DNA from: Arctopsyche grandis
Taxonomy: Eukaryota; Arthropoda; Insecta; Trichoptera; Hydropsychidae
DNA length: 64,000 nucleotides
Direction: 5' to 3'
NCBI RefSeq assembly: GCF_051622035.1
Contig: NC_135362.1
Location: 28,827,001-28,891,000, forward strand
The notes under the pieces are model-generated. The model was not told the origin of the DNA, ran no database searches, and saw only the letters and a list, made by a program, of their open reading frames with translations. Positions 20,181-30,665 of the stretch are shown here, piece after piece (within the stretch, counting starts at the first letter, position 1; every line of letters starts with the position of its first letter). The position numbers were made by a program, and so were the translations under genes.

Positions 20181-21165
20181 ATGCAACTTTTCATCAAAGG
20201 AAGAAGTTGCTATTGTTGTCCTTAACTTGTACGTAAAGAAGCAACTGGTGGGTCTCATATTGTTGCTTATTCCATTACGAATCTAATACAATACCAAACT
20301 TCAACTTGACATACAGAATATACATATATACATATATTGTTTCTATCAAATCTAATATTTTATTAAAGCAACTTTTTCTCAACGGAAGAAGTTGCTATTG
20401 TGGACCGTGTCCTAAACTTATACGTAAAGAAGCAACTAGTGGTACTTACATTGTCGCTTATTCCATTTTGAATCTAATACAACACCAAACTTCAACTTAA
20501 CATACATACATATATTGTTTCTATCAAACCTAATATTTTACTAAAGCAACTTTTTCTCAACGGAAGAAGAAGTTGCTATCGTTGCCCGTGTCCTAAACTT
20601 GTACGTAAAGAAGCAACTGGTGGGTCTCATATTGTTGCTTATTCCATTTTGAATCTAATACAATACCAAACTTCAACTTGACATACAGAATATACATATA
20701 TACATATATTGTTTCTATCAAAACTAATATTTTATTAAAGCAACTTTTTCTCAACGGAAGAAGTTGCTATTGTGGCCCGTGTCCTAAACTTATACGTAAA
20801 GAAGCAACTAGTGGTACTTACATTGTCGCTTATTCCATTTTGAATCTAATACAACATCAAACTTCAACTTAACATACATATATTATTTCTATCAAACCTA
20901 ATAATTTATTAAAGCAACTTTTTCTCAACGGAAGAAGAAGTTGCTATCGTTGCCCGTGTCCTAAACTTGTACGTAAAGAAGCAACTGGTGGGTCTCACAT
21001 TGTTGTTTATTTCATTTTGAATCTAATACAATACCAAACTCCAACTTGATATACAGAAATATACATACATATATTGTTCCTATCAAACCTAATATTTTAT
21101 TAAATCAACTTTTTATCAACGGAAGAAGTTGCTATCGTTGCCCGTGTCCAGAAATATACATACAT
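20180..21165 (+). repeat. Satellite array, about 186-bp monomers in a dimeric order
   Basis: Monomers marked by CAACTTTTTCTCAACGGAAG recur near 20183, 20369, 20548, 20740, 20919 and 21104. Two types alternate: one with CTGGTGGGTCTCA and one with CTAGTGGTACTTACATTGTC. So the true period is a 372-bp dimer, seen as two nearly identical 64-codon frames at 20306 and 20678. The last unit is truncated. Confidence 0.85.
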
Positions 21166-22186
21166 ATATTGTTTCTATTATTATATCGATGACTTTCCGT
21201 GATCGAGATTTTAGTGACGTGCGCGAGATACAGTTTGACCTGTATAGCCATATTTTGTATTTTTTTTTATTTATGAATATGTGGGGGCCTTGCAACATGT
21301 TCGAACATGTTGGTAGATCCACTTTACTTCCTTCCCGCCATAGTAAAAAAATCGAATCTAAAACATTTTTTGTTTTACTCTTACTGCTCGCCATAAAAGC
21401 ATGCACCAAATGTAACAAGTGTTCTCCACAAAAGGATGTAGTTCTAATATGAGTGATACAATTTTTGTAAATGGGCTGCCATGGAGTACGCGAGTCAATA
21501 AAAGGTTGAACTGGTATAAATGGATTGCTACTTGGATTTATTTGCAAGTTTCAAAGTATATATGTGTACATATGGGTGTTCTTCTTGGGTAGTGTGATTG
21601 ATGCTGCTACTGTAGCGCTTCCGCCTTGCGATTAGTAGGACAAGCTGCCAGGACTTTTGACGCTTGCTAGGGATTGTTTGAAGTTTCCGACTGATGATTC
21701 TAGTGCGGCTTTCATGTGCTTTGGCAAAGAGCATGTTCGGTGGATTGAACGTGTCTGCCTTGTGAGGCAAGAGAGCAGTTTGGCTTGGCGTCACCTGCGG
21801 CAGCTACGAGGAAGTTCTCGTTTCGCAGACGGGCCGATTGCGTCAGAACCCGTGCTGCTGCTGCTCCGACGTTTCCTCGTTTTGAAACGACGTTCGTTTG
21901 CCTCTTACTAAATAACCCACTCTGGAAATGTGACCGAGATGGCATCGAGCACGCCAACCGAACGTGTCACAATAGGGCTTCTGATCGATCAAAAACTGCC
22001 AGCGAGATGCTGTGACGCAACCCAAGAAGTGACCTGGAGCTCCGGGCGGGGCACTTCAACACCATCTACATACATACATGTCTACCCCAGACATTAAACA
22101 TTTTCAAACCCAGAAGAGAGTACGTATAGCACGTATGACCACCTGTATAACGCATCCCTTCATGAATTTGAATCTTTCATATACAT
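21166..22186. other. Unassigned GC-elevated segment
   Basis: Between the satellite and LINE fragments, 21600-22060 is richer in GC than its surroundings and has open frames on both strands (for example minus 21547-21116, plus 21657-21911). No domain was recognised. An old coding or mobile fragment is possible. Confidence 0.3.
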
Positions 22187-22375
22187 ATGTCATCATCCTC
22201 ATCTACAACCATCCACTGCTAGATGAGGGCCTCTCCAACACGCTTCCATTCGTCTCTGTTTGTCGCAACTCTCATCCATCTCACTCCACGCATTTTCCTA
22301 ATTTCGTCTACCCACCTTCCCTGCGGTCTTCCTTTTACCGTTTTGCATTCTTTCGGGTACCATTCTAGTACTTTT
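22187..22375 (-). mobile_element. RTE-like LINE 3' fragment, copy 1
   Basis: The plus strand runs from CATCATCCTCATCTACAACC through GATGAGGGCCTCTCCAACAC. Its reverse complement encodes remains of the C-terminal block of RTE-type enzymes (rich in R, W and K, ending in a Q-W-like tail) followed by a short ATG-repeat end. Copies lie at 22546, 27396 and, on the plus strand, 54418. Confidence 0.55.
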
Positions 22376-22545
22376 TTTCAATTTTCAGTTCCAAAAACAC
22401 TTATTTGACTTAATTCACAAATTTTTATCACTTATTTTATATACGATATGTACAGAATTTCGGAAAAGCAGAATAAACGTATTACATATATACAGGCCAC
22501 CAGCATTTTTAAATATTGTTAATCGCAAAACATAATGTTTTGTGT

Positions 22546-22820
22546 ATCATCATCATCATCATAATCTACAGCCATCCGCATCCACAGCTGGATGAAAGCC
22601 TCTCCAACACGCTTCCACTCGTCTTTGTTTGCGCAACTTTCATCTATCTCACCCCGTATTTCTTACTTAATTTCGTCTACCCATTTTCCCTGCGGTCTTT
22701 CTTTTACCCTTTTGCATTCTCTCGGGTACCATTCTAGCATTTCTTTTTGTGCACCTTTCGTCCATTCTTCTAGCCACGTGGCTCGCCCATTGCCATTTAA
22801 ATCTCTTCATTCTATCCACT
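22546..22820 (-). mobile_element. RTE-like LINE 3' fragment, copy 2
   Basis: On the minus strand this reads ARRMDER ... VLEWYPRE ... RPQGKWVDEI ... WKRVGEAF-like codons with frameshifts, then (ATG)n. This is the typical end of RTE-type endonuclease-reverse transcriptases. It is 65-70% recognisable by eye over its length to the other copies; no identity was computed. Confidence 0.6.
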
Positions 22821-22825
22821 ATATT

Positions 22826-23285
22826 AAGTTGACCATTTTTTCCAAATTCAAAACCAGGAATTTTTTTTCCAAAAACATACTTCTAAATACTTCAATTATT
22901 TAAAACGAAGATTAAAGAATCATGGACGCACATTTATAATAAAATAAATAAATTTTACTGAATGCTCTTATAAATTTCTACACAAGAGTGGTTAAAATTA
23001 GTGATCAGCAAATATTTTTATCACTGGACTATATATTGTTCATCAAAGTAGAAAAATCCTTCGGCTGGTGCACTCGTTCCTGATCAATGGAAACAACATT
23101 TGACTAATTTGCCAATATTTTTGTAGGAGACATCATTTTCGCCGAAGAATTTTTATATTTATCCATCTATTAGATAAATAAATTCTATTATGTATAAAAA
23201 TGTACTGCTTTTATTTCACGACTTACCAGGACTGATACCCAAAAAACCAGTACTGTCATGGTAAAATAAGTACGAATGGTCACTT
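22826..23285 (-). mobile_element. MITE family AAGGTGACCA, full copy
   Basis: Reverse-complement relative of 26846-27305. Its ends are AAGTTGACCA on the left and TGGTCACTT on the right. Shared inner blocks include ACGAAGATTAAA and CACGCACATTTAT on the left arm. No coding capacity. Confidence 0.6.
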
Positions 23286-24131
23286 GACATTATATCCACA
23301 ACCCTTGTCATATTTCTCACCTACGTTTTCCGTTTCCTGTCTTTCCTCGTTATACCAAGCAACAACGTCCCATACAGTGCATTGGACTTTGTATAGCAAC
23401 TTGGTTCATACATATATGTAGTTATATGAAAGTATTTACAGATAATTTATAAATATACATTACTTTCATTGTATGTATGTTTGAATGTAGTTCTAAGTTA
23501 AACATTTTAATCGAATCTATGCGTTCGTGTAGCCGAGTGTTGGATTTTAGGTATGTATTAGGAAAAATTTTAATTAATGGTGGTGATAATCGACACCCAT
23601 CGAACCGGTCTTTATGCAAATATGTACATCGGATATTTGAGAACAGCGTCTACGACGATCGATGGCAAATTTATGCCATTTTATTGCGTAATCAGACGTA
23701 AGTTGGCGGATAAATCTCAAGTGGAAAAAATATGACACTATTTTGACCTGATATTTAAATGACATTGTTACTGAGACGTGTGATTTGTTGAGGATTAGAT
23801 GACCTTAACAAAATATGGATTGATACGTGAATAAATCATTTTTGAACACGATTTTGCATCACTTCAGTGCACCTATAAAATAGGCTTTGAAAAGGTTATC
23901 TTGGAAATTATAGGATTGAATAAATTTACCAATTTTAGTTTCGTAATCCATGCGGACTTTTTTTCACAAAAAAAAAATAAAACAACCCAACAATTACAGC
24001 TTTCAAATTTGACAATTTCATTCATATAATATCAATAATAACATGCCACGATTTTATGACATTAAAAATTACCTACGGAGTCACAAGTCTGGTATCTGGA
24101 TTTTAATGATTATATGTATGTACATAAGTGA
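23286..24131. other. No gene seen
   Basis: Mostly AT-rich, slightly richer in GC at 23520-23720. A plus frame there (23477-23701) shows no domain. Confidence 0.45.
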
Positions 24132-24610
24132 TTTTGGAATTTGAAAACACCTCTATGTAGTTCGAAAACTGTTCTGTATTATGGGGAATCCGTAAAAAAT
24201 AATATGGAAATTCTAAAAAAGACGTGAGAAATGATTTTTAAGGAACATCGACTATTGATACTCGTTAATACTGGCGTTTAAGGTACGCGCGACAAAGTTT
24301 CAGATTTTTTTTTCGTATCTTAGCAATGTGAAAAAGCTTCCCATATAAGGTTTTTATAATGTTAAATTATTCCTTTTATATGATGAGGTAAATTGAAAAA
24401 AATAAACTACTAAAACTGAGCTTAATTTAAACAAAAACTTTCGAAAATCAGTAAAATTTATGATTTTCACTGCCGCCAGCCCATTTAAATGGGCTGGCGG
24501 CAGTGGATATATATTTTTTGAATTTTTATAATATTTTTTACGAATTCCCCGTGATACAGAATAACTTTTCTAACTAGAGGTGTTTCTAAATTACAAAATT
24601 CGATGTTGTC
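24132..24610. mobile_element. Foldback element with about 90-bp inverted arms
   Basis: The left arm (24132-24225) has AACACCTCTATGTAGTTCGAAAACTG and ATGGGGAATCCGTAAAAAAT; the right arm, reverse-complemented from 24610, has AACACCTCTAGTTAGAAAAG and GGGGAATTCGTAAAAAAT in the same order (quoted in part). The centre holds a separate perfect GC-rich palindrome. No coding capacity. Confidence 0.65.
24468..24505. repeat. 38-bp perfect palindrome
   Basis: The arm CACTGCCGCCAGCCCATTT is followed directly by its exact reverse complement, centred on TTTAAA. It is strikingly GC-rich against its surroundings. Confidence 0.92.
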
Positions 24611-25984
24611 GATGTACCCTACATACATATGTATGTACTATACATACGTATAATAAATAATTATTTACGATTTTTTCGTGATATATAAAATACTTATGCT
24701 AATCTTGTTGATTTGATAACACAAAAGTTACAAATGTACATATAAAATATAGAGAGAATTCAAATTGTAATCAAAGGAAAACAATTTTTTTCTGAAAATT
24801 ACACATTACTCACAAACAAAAAAACCACAAGTTTGTGGTTAAAAAGAAGCTTCTTTGTACACAAGAGTCGAATATAATATTACTATTATTACTTAACATG
24901 CCGTTTTAAATACGAACAAAAAAACGATTAAGAAGTTCGGGATCAAATATGTGAGTAATTTTACCTGCATACCTTATACCCATTTTAATTTCGTGCCTTT
25001 TGCTTAATTTCGAATCGGTTTTTCCGGAACTTTTTACAACAACAAAAAAACCAATGGATATACCTGGACATTTCATAACAATCCTTACAGAATTACACCG
25101 CAATTTGAACCATCGAACGTAAAAAAACGACAATATGAGAAATACCCGTACTCTTAAGCGCCCGTAGGTAATTTTTGAATTTATGCCGTTATCATTTCCT
25201 CTCGAGTCGGTCGGAAAACCTCGCTTTTAAAAATAGATACGGATAGGAAATCCGCATTTAGTGGAGATTGCCAGTATCCGTTCGGAAAAATGGCAAGTAC
25301 ATGCGACCTATTCTTACAAAAATGGCCGTTTCCTCGACACAACCTTCGTTCATCTCGCCATACTGTAATATACATTATATAGCCACTTGTATACCTTGAA
25401 TGACGGATGGAGTCAGTTGGATACATACATATGTGGAAGTCGTTTGAGCATCCGAGTTGTTTAGCAGACGCTATGAGAAGACAATGAACCTGCTAATGTT
25501 CGTAATGTATGCACGTTGACTTGTGTGCGTTAACCCTTTCGGTGGCCAAATGCTCTTTTTGTTTGTTTATCAGACAGATAAGATAAGTGAGTACAAGAGG
25601 ATGATTCTATTATAATCTTCTTTTGAGGTATTGACCGCATCAATATGAAACCACACATGAAGATTAAGATGATCCTTATTCTATTTTCGGAATATGATAA
25701 GGCTCACTTACATGTATGTAAGCTAAAACTTTCGTTAATATGAACTCCGCCTTGGATCGATTTTGATTGTGTTCTATTTTTAGTAAAAGTATTGATTTGA
25801 AACGCTCTTGGAGTCCATTGGAAGCTACTGGTGTTAATTACAGCGGAATCTTCTCAAGCTTAATTAGTTTTCGTTTCGATCATACATAAAAAGGTAATAT
25901 TAGCTAGTAGATAATTAAGAATTGCTAAGATGCTTTAAGATGTATTGCTATTCCTTGATTAGTGGAATACGATTTGTAGATAGC
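24611..25984. other. No gene seen
   Basis: Open frames at 24906-25133 and 25181-25426 (minus) have no recognisable domain. Some moderate GC at 25200-25560. Confidence 0.45.
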
Positions 25985-26575
25985 AGATTTTGATTTTGAT
26001 TTTTGAATGCTTTTTATTATTACTAAATTATGTTCACAATCTTAATCTTATATCTATTTTAATAGTTACTGATCTACAGAGCATTTTCGACTTTACAATT
26101 TTAACTTAATTTTGTTATTAATCATAGTATTATATTATTATAATGTTTATATGTATAGCGTAATAGGAAAAAGAGCTCAAAAACCTATTTACAATTCTTA
26201 TAAATGCTCATAATACATCTAATACATAATATCAATTAAAGACTCTCTAAAGTCGATGACCTAAAGCAGATTGTGTTTAGGTAATCTGTGTTTATACCTG
26301 AAGGGTATAGACATTTTGTCGTAATCACCGAAACTCTTCACTAGTGTGTTAGTATGGTTATTAGTGATTCTGTCATAGAATCTACTGGTTAGTTTGTTAG
26401 TAATGTCTGTAACAAACGGAATATTATTTACGGCATGCAGTTTTTTCAAGTTAGTATACATATATGGTTGTATTATAAATTATTTTTAGGGATTTATTTT
26501 GTATTATTTGGAGTTCGGAAAGGTTAGTATTCGAGGCGTTATTCCATACAGGTGAAGCATAGGGTTAGCAAATTT
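25985..26575 (-). pseudogene. Jockey-like LINE, 5'-truncated 3' end with ORF2 C-terminus
   Basis: On the minus strand from 26575: YASPVWNNASNTNLSEL, QNKSLKIIYNT, then after a frameshift near 26460 LKKLHAVNNIPFVTDITNKL and RFYDRI, and a stop at 26261. The order (P-W-N, L-Q-x-x-Q-N, x-F-Y-x-R) is that of the Jockey-type reverse-transcriptase C-terminus. The 3' UTR follows to about 25985 and matches the copies at 5.4 and 16.3 kb. Confidence 0.7.
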
Positions 26576-26845
26576 TGAACTATCAAGGTTGTTTAAAAAA
26601 AAAAAGTTCTTTTCCTTCTTTTCATTTGCCCTATCTCTTCTCTTTCAGACATGTTCATCAAATTAGCATATCCTAATATATCCGTCGTATTCTTTTTGGG
26701 TATTTTACTACATCTTATGCCAGCTTTTTACACGTAGAATATGTTTCCTACTGACTATACGTACACCATTTAATTTCACTAACCAGTAGGAAGAAAAATA
26801 TATTCCTTTTGATTAGCTAAGATGCTCTGACCATTCTATACTAGG

Positions 26846-27305
26846 GTAAGGTGACCAATAACTCGTACTGATTTTACCAGGACCGTACTGTTTTTTTTAT
26901 TATCTGTGCTGTTAAGTCGTGAGATAATACGAGTACACTTTTTTATGTAATAGAATTTTATGCAATAAAAGACTTTAGCGAAAATCATTGGCAAATCAGT
27001 CAAATTTTTTGGTTTATCAGGGACAAATTCTCCTGCTGAAGGATTTTTAGCTTTGATGAACAATATACCCATGTTCCAATGAAAAACGCAATTTAATGTA
27101 AATACCTTAAAATGTTTGCTTATCACTAAGAATATTTTTAACTAGTCTCGTGTAGAATTTTTTAAGAGCATTCAAGAAAATAAATTCATTTTTTCATAAA
27201 TGTGCGTGCATGATTATTTAATCTTCGTATTAAGTATTAAGAAATATGAAAAGCTCTTGAAAAATATGTCCCGAGTTTTGAATTTGCAAAAAATGGCCAC
27301 CTTAT
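26846..27305 (+). mobile_element. MITE family AAGGTGACCA, full copy
   Basis: The left end TAAGGTGACCA mirrors the right end TGGCCACCTTA (10 of 11 positions). The inverted copy at 22826-23285 and the partial copy at 18229 support the limits. Confidence 0.65.
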
Positions 27306-27395
27306 ATGTACTAGAGGTTAATAATAACAAAGATCCACGAAATTTTCCCACTGCCAAGCTTATTGGAATGTTACTTTGTACCATTCCTGATATAT

Positions 27396-27570
27396 AACAT
27401 TCATCATCATCATTTACAGCCACTGCTAGATGAAGACGTCTCCAGCACGCTTCCATTCGTCTCTGTTTTGAGCAACTCCCATCTATTTCATTCCACACAT
27501 TTTTCTAATTTCAACCATCTATCTCCCTTGTGGCCTTCCTTGCACCTTTGTACATTCTCTTGAGTACCAT
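27396..27570 (-). mobile_element. RTE-like LINE 3' fragment, copy 3
   Basis: The plus strand starts CATCATCATCATTTACAGCC and continues with the same CTAGATGAAGACGTCTCC-like block as copies 1 and 2. Confidence 0.55.
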
Positions 27571-28043
27571 TAAAGTAATAAATAAGAATAAATTGAGTGT
27601 GGTAGAGCATATTGAATTTCAATTTATATACAATATTTAATTTCAATTTATTGTAGTAAATAGAATAAATATCAATTTAAAAGACTTTTAGTCACCAGTT
27701 AGTTTGTTTGTGTTCTGTGGTATTGAAAGAAATTTTAATAAAAGTACATATTATTGTTATATTATTTTTATTATTATATTTGAAATATTTTTAGACTATC
27801 CATGATGGAATTTGTTTAAATCGTGAAAATGAAAAGAAAAAGAGATTAAAATACAATTTATTTTGGAGTTTTGTACATTTTAAATTATTATTATTGATTA
27901 CTGATTTTTTATTATTGATTATTTATAAATAATCTGATATACTGTATTAATATCTGTATTTCTGAATCTGTATTTTTCTGGTTGAAATAAATTAGCATTG
28001 ATACTGACTTTTTATTAAAGATACTGTCAATTTTTATCCTTGA
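27571..28043. other. No gene seen; very AT-rich
   Basis: Contains TATTATTGATTA-type and TCTGTATTTCTGAA-type short repeats only. Confidence 0.5.
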
Positions 28044-28172
28044 CGAGGGGGGGGGGGGGTTATTTTCACGGGGGGTTAATGTCCAGGGGTTTTTTACCGG
28101 GGCTATATGTCCGGGGGGTATATGCCCGGGGGGTATATGTCCGGGGGTATATATCCAGGGGGTAAGTGTCCT
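28044..28172 (+). repeat. G-rich minisatellite, about 15-bp units
   Basis: After a run of eleven or so G, units of the form TATATGTCCGGGGGG recur at 28085-28165. The G-runs are a quadruplex-prone pattern on the plus strand. Confidence 0.75.
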
Positions 28173-28344
28173 AGAACCATGAGACTCGTCTTTTATCGTA
28201 CATACTACCGAATGTCAGTATGTTCATTTTACATCTTCTTCTTTAGGATTTAGAGGAGAATCTGCCAGGTTTTAAGTTTCTAATGGAGTGATTCTGTATT
28301 AGGATAGGTCTCAAAGTTTGTCAGCTCTTAGGAATGTCAATCTA

Positions 28345-28620
28345 TGACTTTCGGTCGTGATAAGGTTGAGTGGCTGGGATGGAATCCGAGCGGGGCGGAA
28401 GCTGGGTAAGAGGCTGTGGTCCGGAGGCTGCGGCGAGAGGGGGCTCCAAGGGGGCCTGAGGGGGAGACGAAAGGGGCCCCACTTCCTCAAGCCAGGAGCC
28501 ACAAACCGGTTCGCTTCCTGTCGTGACCTGCAGCTAACCGTCTCCGAACCGGTGGTCTGCCGTGGGTCGCATCGAACTCTTGTCCGTTTAATTTATGAAC
28601 CCGAATTTCGGCACGCCAAG
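28345..28620. other. GC-rich island of unknown origin
   Basis: Abruptly GC-rich between AT-rich flanks, with G-rich blocks at 28385-28490. Open frames on both strands are proline/glycine/arginine-rich, as expected from composition. Exon, promoter or mobile-element fragment are all possible. Confidence 0.35.
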
Positions 28621-29919
28621 TTGACGCAATTTGCATGCTCGAAGTGCGACACGTATTGGCGAGCTTACATATATATATACATATGTACATTTGTTCAACA
28701 ATTCTCGTTCTTTATGTACAGTAGCACAATACACACTTGAAGGGTGATATAAATGATGGAGCTCGAAAACATATGTGTAAATAGTCAACAGTGGAACGTG
28801 CGCCCTTAAGAACAGTGAGCTTATCGCACATTGACGCAGTTGCTACTTGTGGTATTTTGTTGGAATTGGGATTATTTTTAATGACACTTTAGGTTTCAAA
28901 AACATATTGTGAAGTGTGCACTTATTCAATGAAGTTTCAAGCGTTAAAATTATGACACAAATGAAAAGATCACGCCCTGCCAACATAGGTGGGTTGAAAT
29001 TTTGAATATTTTACAAATAAAAAAGTTCCGTTCGAAAACATTTTAAAAATCGTTGAATTTTCCTTATGTCTTCCTGGATCTTCATTACTGAAAAATATGA
29101 GGACCAATGAAAACACCCAATTAAAAAAAGACACATTAGAAGCATGCATTTATACCAAATACAACTTTGATATGAGCTGTATACATTTTTTTGATAATAA
29201 GTACAATTTTTAATAATAATTACCAATCTGATTAACACCGAGCAATAAAAAAAATACCGGAGCGGAGATTAATCAATCTTTACTAAGTTTTACGCACTTA
29301 ATTAGAATATGTATGATTTTTGAGATATGAGCGTTTAAAAAACGTAAAGGAGGTATGTAAAAATGGGCAATTTTTACTTTTGATTTAATTTAATTATAAT
29401 TTTTGTGGGAAAAATCTTATCTGCAGCTAATTCAGTTAGGATTGTTTCTTTTCTAAGTTAATTATAAATTTGTGAAATTGAATTTGCAAAAAGTTTTCAT
29501 TTCTTAGTGTGAATTTTGACTCTATTTATTCTCAGACTATTAAAAGATTCATATTTAAAACCAGTCCTAAGCTTAACTTTTATTGTTAGCCTTTTTTAAC
29601 CAATTTTGAATCCATATTTTCTACTGCCTTAAATTATCTCAAAAAAACTCAAACTATTGAATTTAAATTTAAAGAAAATTAAATCCGTCTAAATATGGTG
29701 ATTTAAAAATATTCGGTAGCATAATATGTACTATTATTTTAATATAATTATGAGACCTTTCAAAATGATATGCCCTAAGCTGAGATTTGTTGGCTTACAG
29801 GTAAATCCGGCCTTGTATATAAAAATACTCAACTAAGAAAATGAACTCTATATACATATAGATATGTTCATATATTATATATGGCATTTGTCAAACGTTG
29901 AATTTATTTTAAAAAGTCG
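28621..29919. other. No gene seen
   Basis: AT-rich with ordinary short open frames. Confidence 0.5.
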
Positions 29920-30665
29920 CCTGGCAGTTGCCATCCCTTAGTTTTGGAATAGTGTGAATTTAGAAAACAGTAAGAATTTGACTATTATATGATGGTTATG
30001 TTATTATGTATATAAGTTATGTTATGTTACTTTTGAGTAGCATTGACTAGGCCAGAAATAGAATCGCTGCAATAAAGCTATGTAAAAAAAGGCTATATTT
30101 TGTTTTGTTAAATGGTATTCCTTGGGTAAAATTCTTAGAAATAGTTCGACCTGTGGAGCGAATTGTTAGAAAGGTCCACCTCATTTTATTTACAACTGAA
30201 ACGGTAATTTGTTTATGACTTTCCTTCGTAGAATTAACGGAACCGAAAACACAATTGCAAGAAGATTTACTTTAAGTGAAAGTCAACGATGTTATTCCCA
30301 CTGTTATTCTGCACGTGCATTAAACATGTGCAATTTTTTCAGGAACGTAATTTGGGGGGGCACTCGCCCCCTCTAAATTTAGGAATAGTGTGAATTTAGA
30401 AAATATTATGAATTTAATGATTAATGAGAAACTATGGATCAATGAATGCTACGTTTATTTCTTATGCTACTTTTGGGTAGCTTAGTAACTAATAAAATAA
30501 TCGCTGCTACGTGCTTTGAAAAAAAAAGATTTTATTATTTCGAAGAAAGTATATATATTTTGGTTTTTAAGTGGTATACCTTTGGTAAATTTTTTAGAAA
30601 TTATTCATCTTATGGAGCGAATCGTTAGAAAGGTCTCCTTTACTTTATTTTGTCTCAAAAACAGA
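29920..30665 (+). repeat. Diverged tandem duplication, two units of about 300 bp
   Basis: 29930-30210 and 30360-30665 share in order TAGGAATAGTGTGAATTTAGAAAA (with one change), GTTACTTTTGAGTAGC / GCTACTTTTGGGTAGC, GGAGCGAATTGTTAGAAAGGTC / GGAGCGAATCGTTAGAAAGGTC (each quoted in part). The G-rich GGGGGGGCACTCGCCCCC lies before the second unit. Confidence 0.6.

Noticed and set aside
20180..21165. CRISPR-like or gene-like reading of the regular repeats and the two equal 64-codon frames
   Set aside because: The whole 186-bp unit is repeated with no short-repeat/spacer structure, and the sequence is eukaryotic. The equal frames are the satellite dimer.
22223..22903. Plus-strand frames rich in Ser, Phe and His
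   Set aside because: They are antisense to RTE-like LINE tails repeated four times in the window.
28311..28740. Gene in the GC-rich island at 28.4 kb
   Set aside because: Frames are open on both strands and low in complexity; no start, splice or domain evidence.
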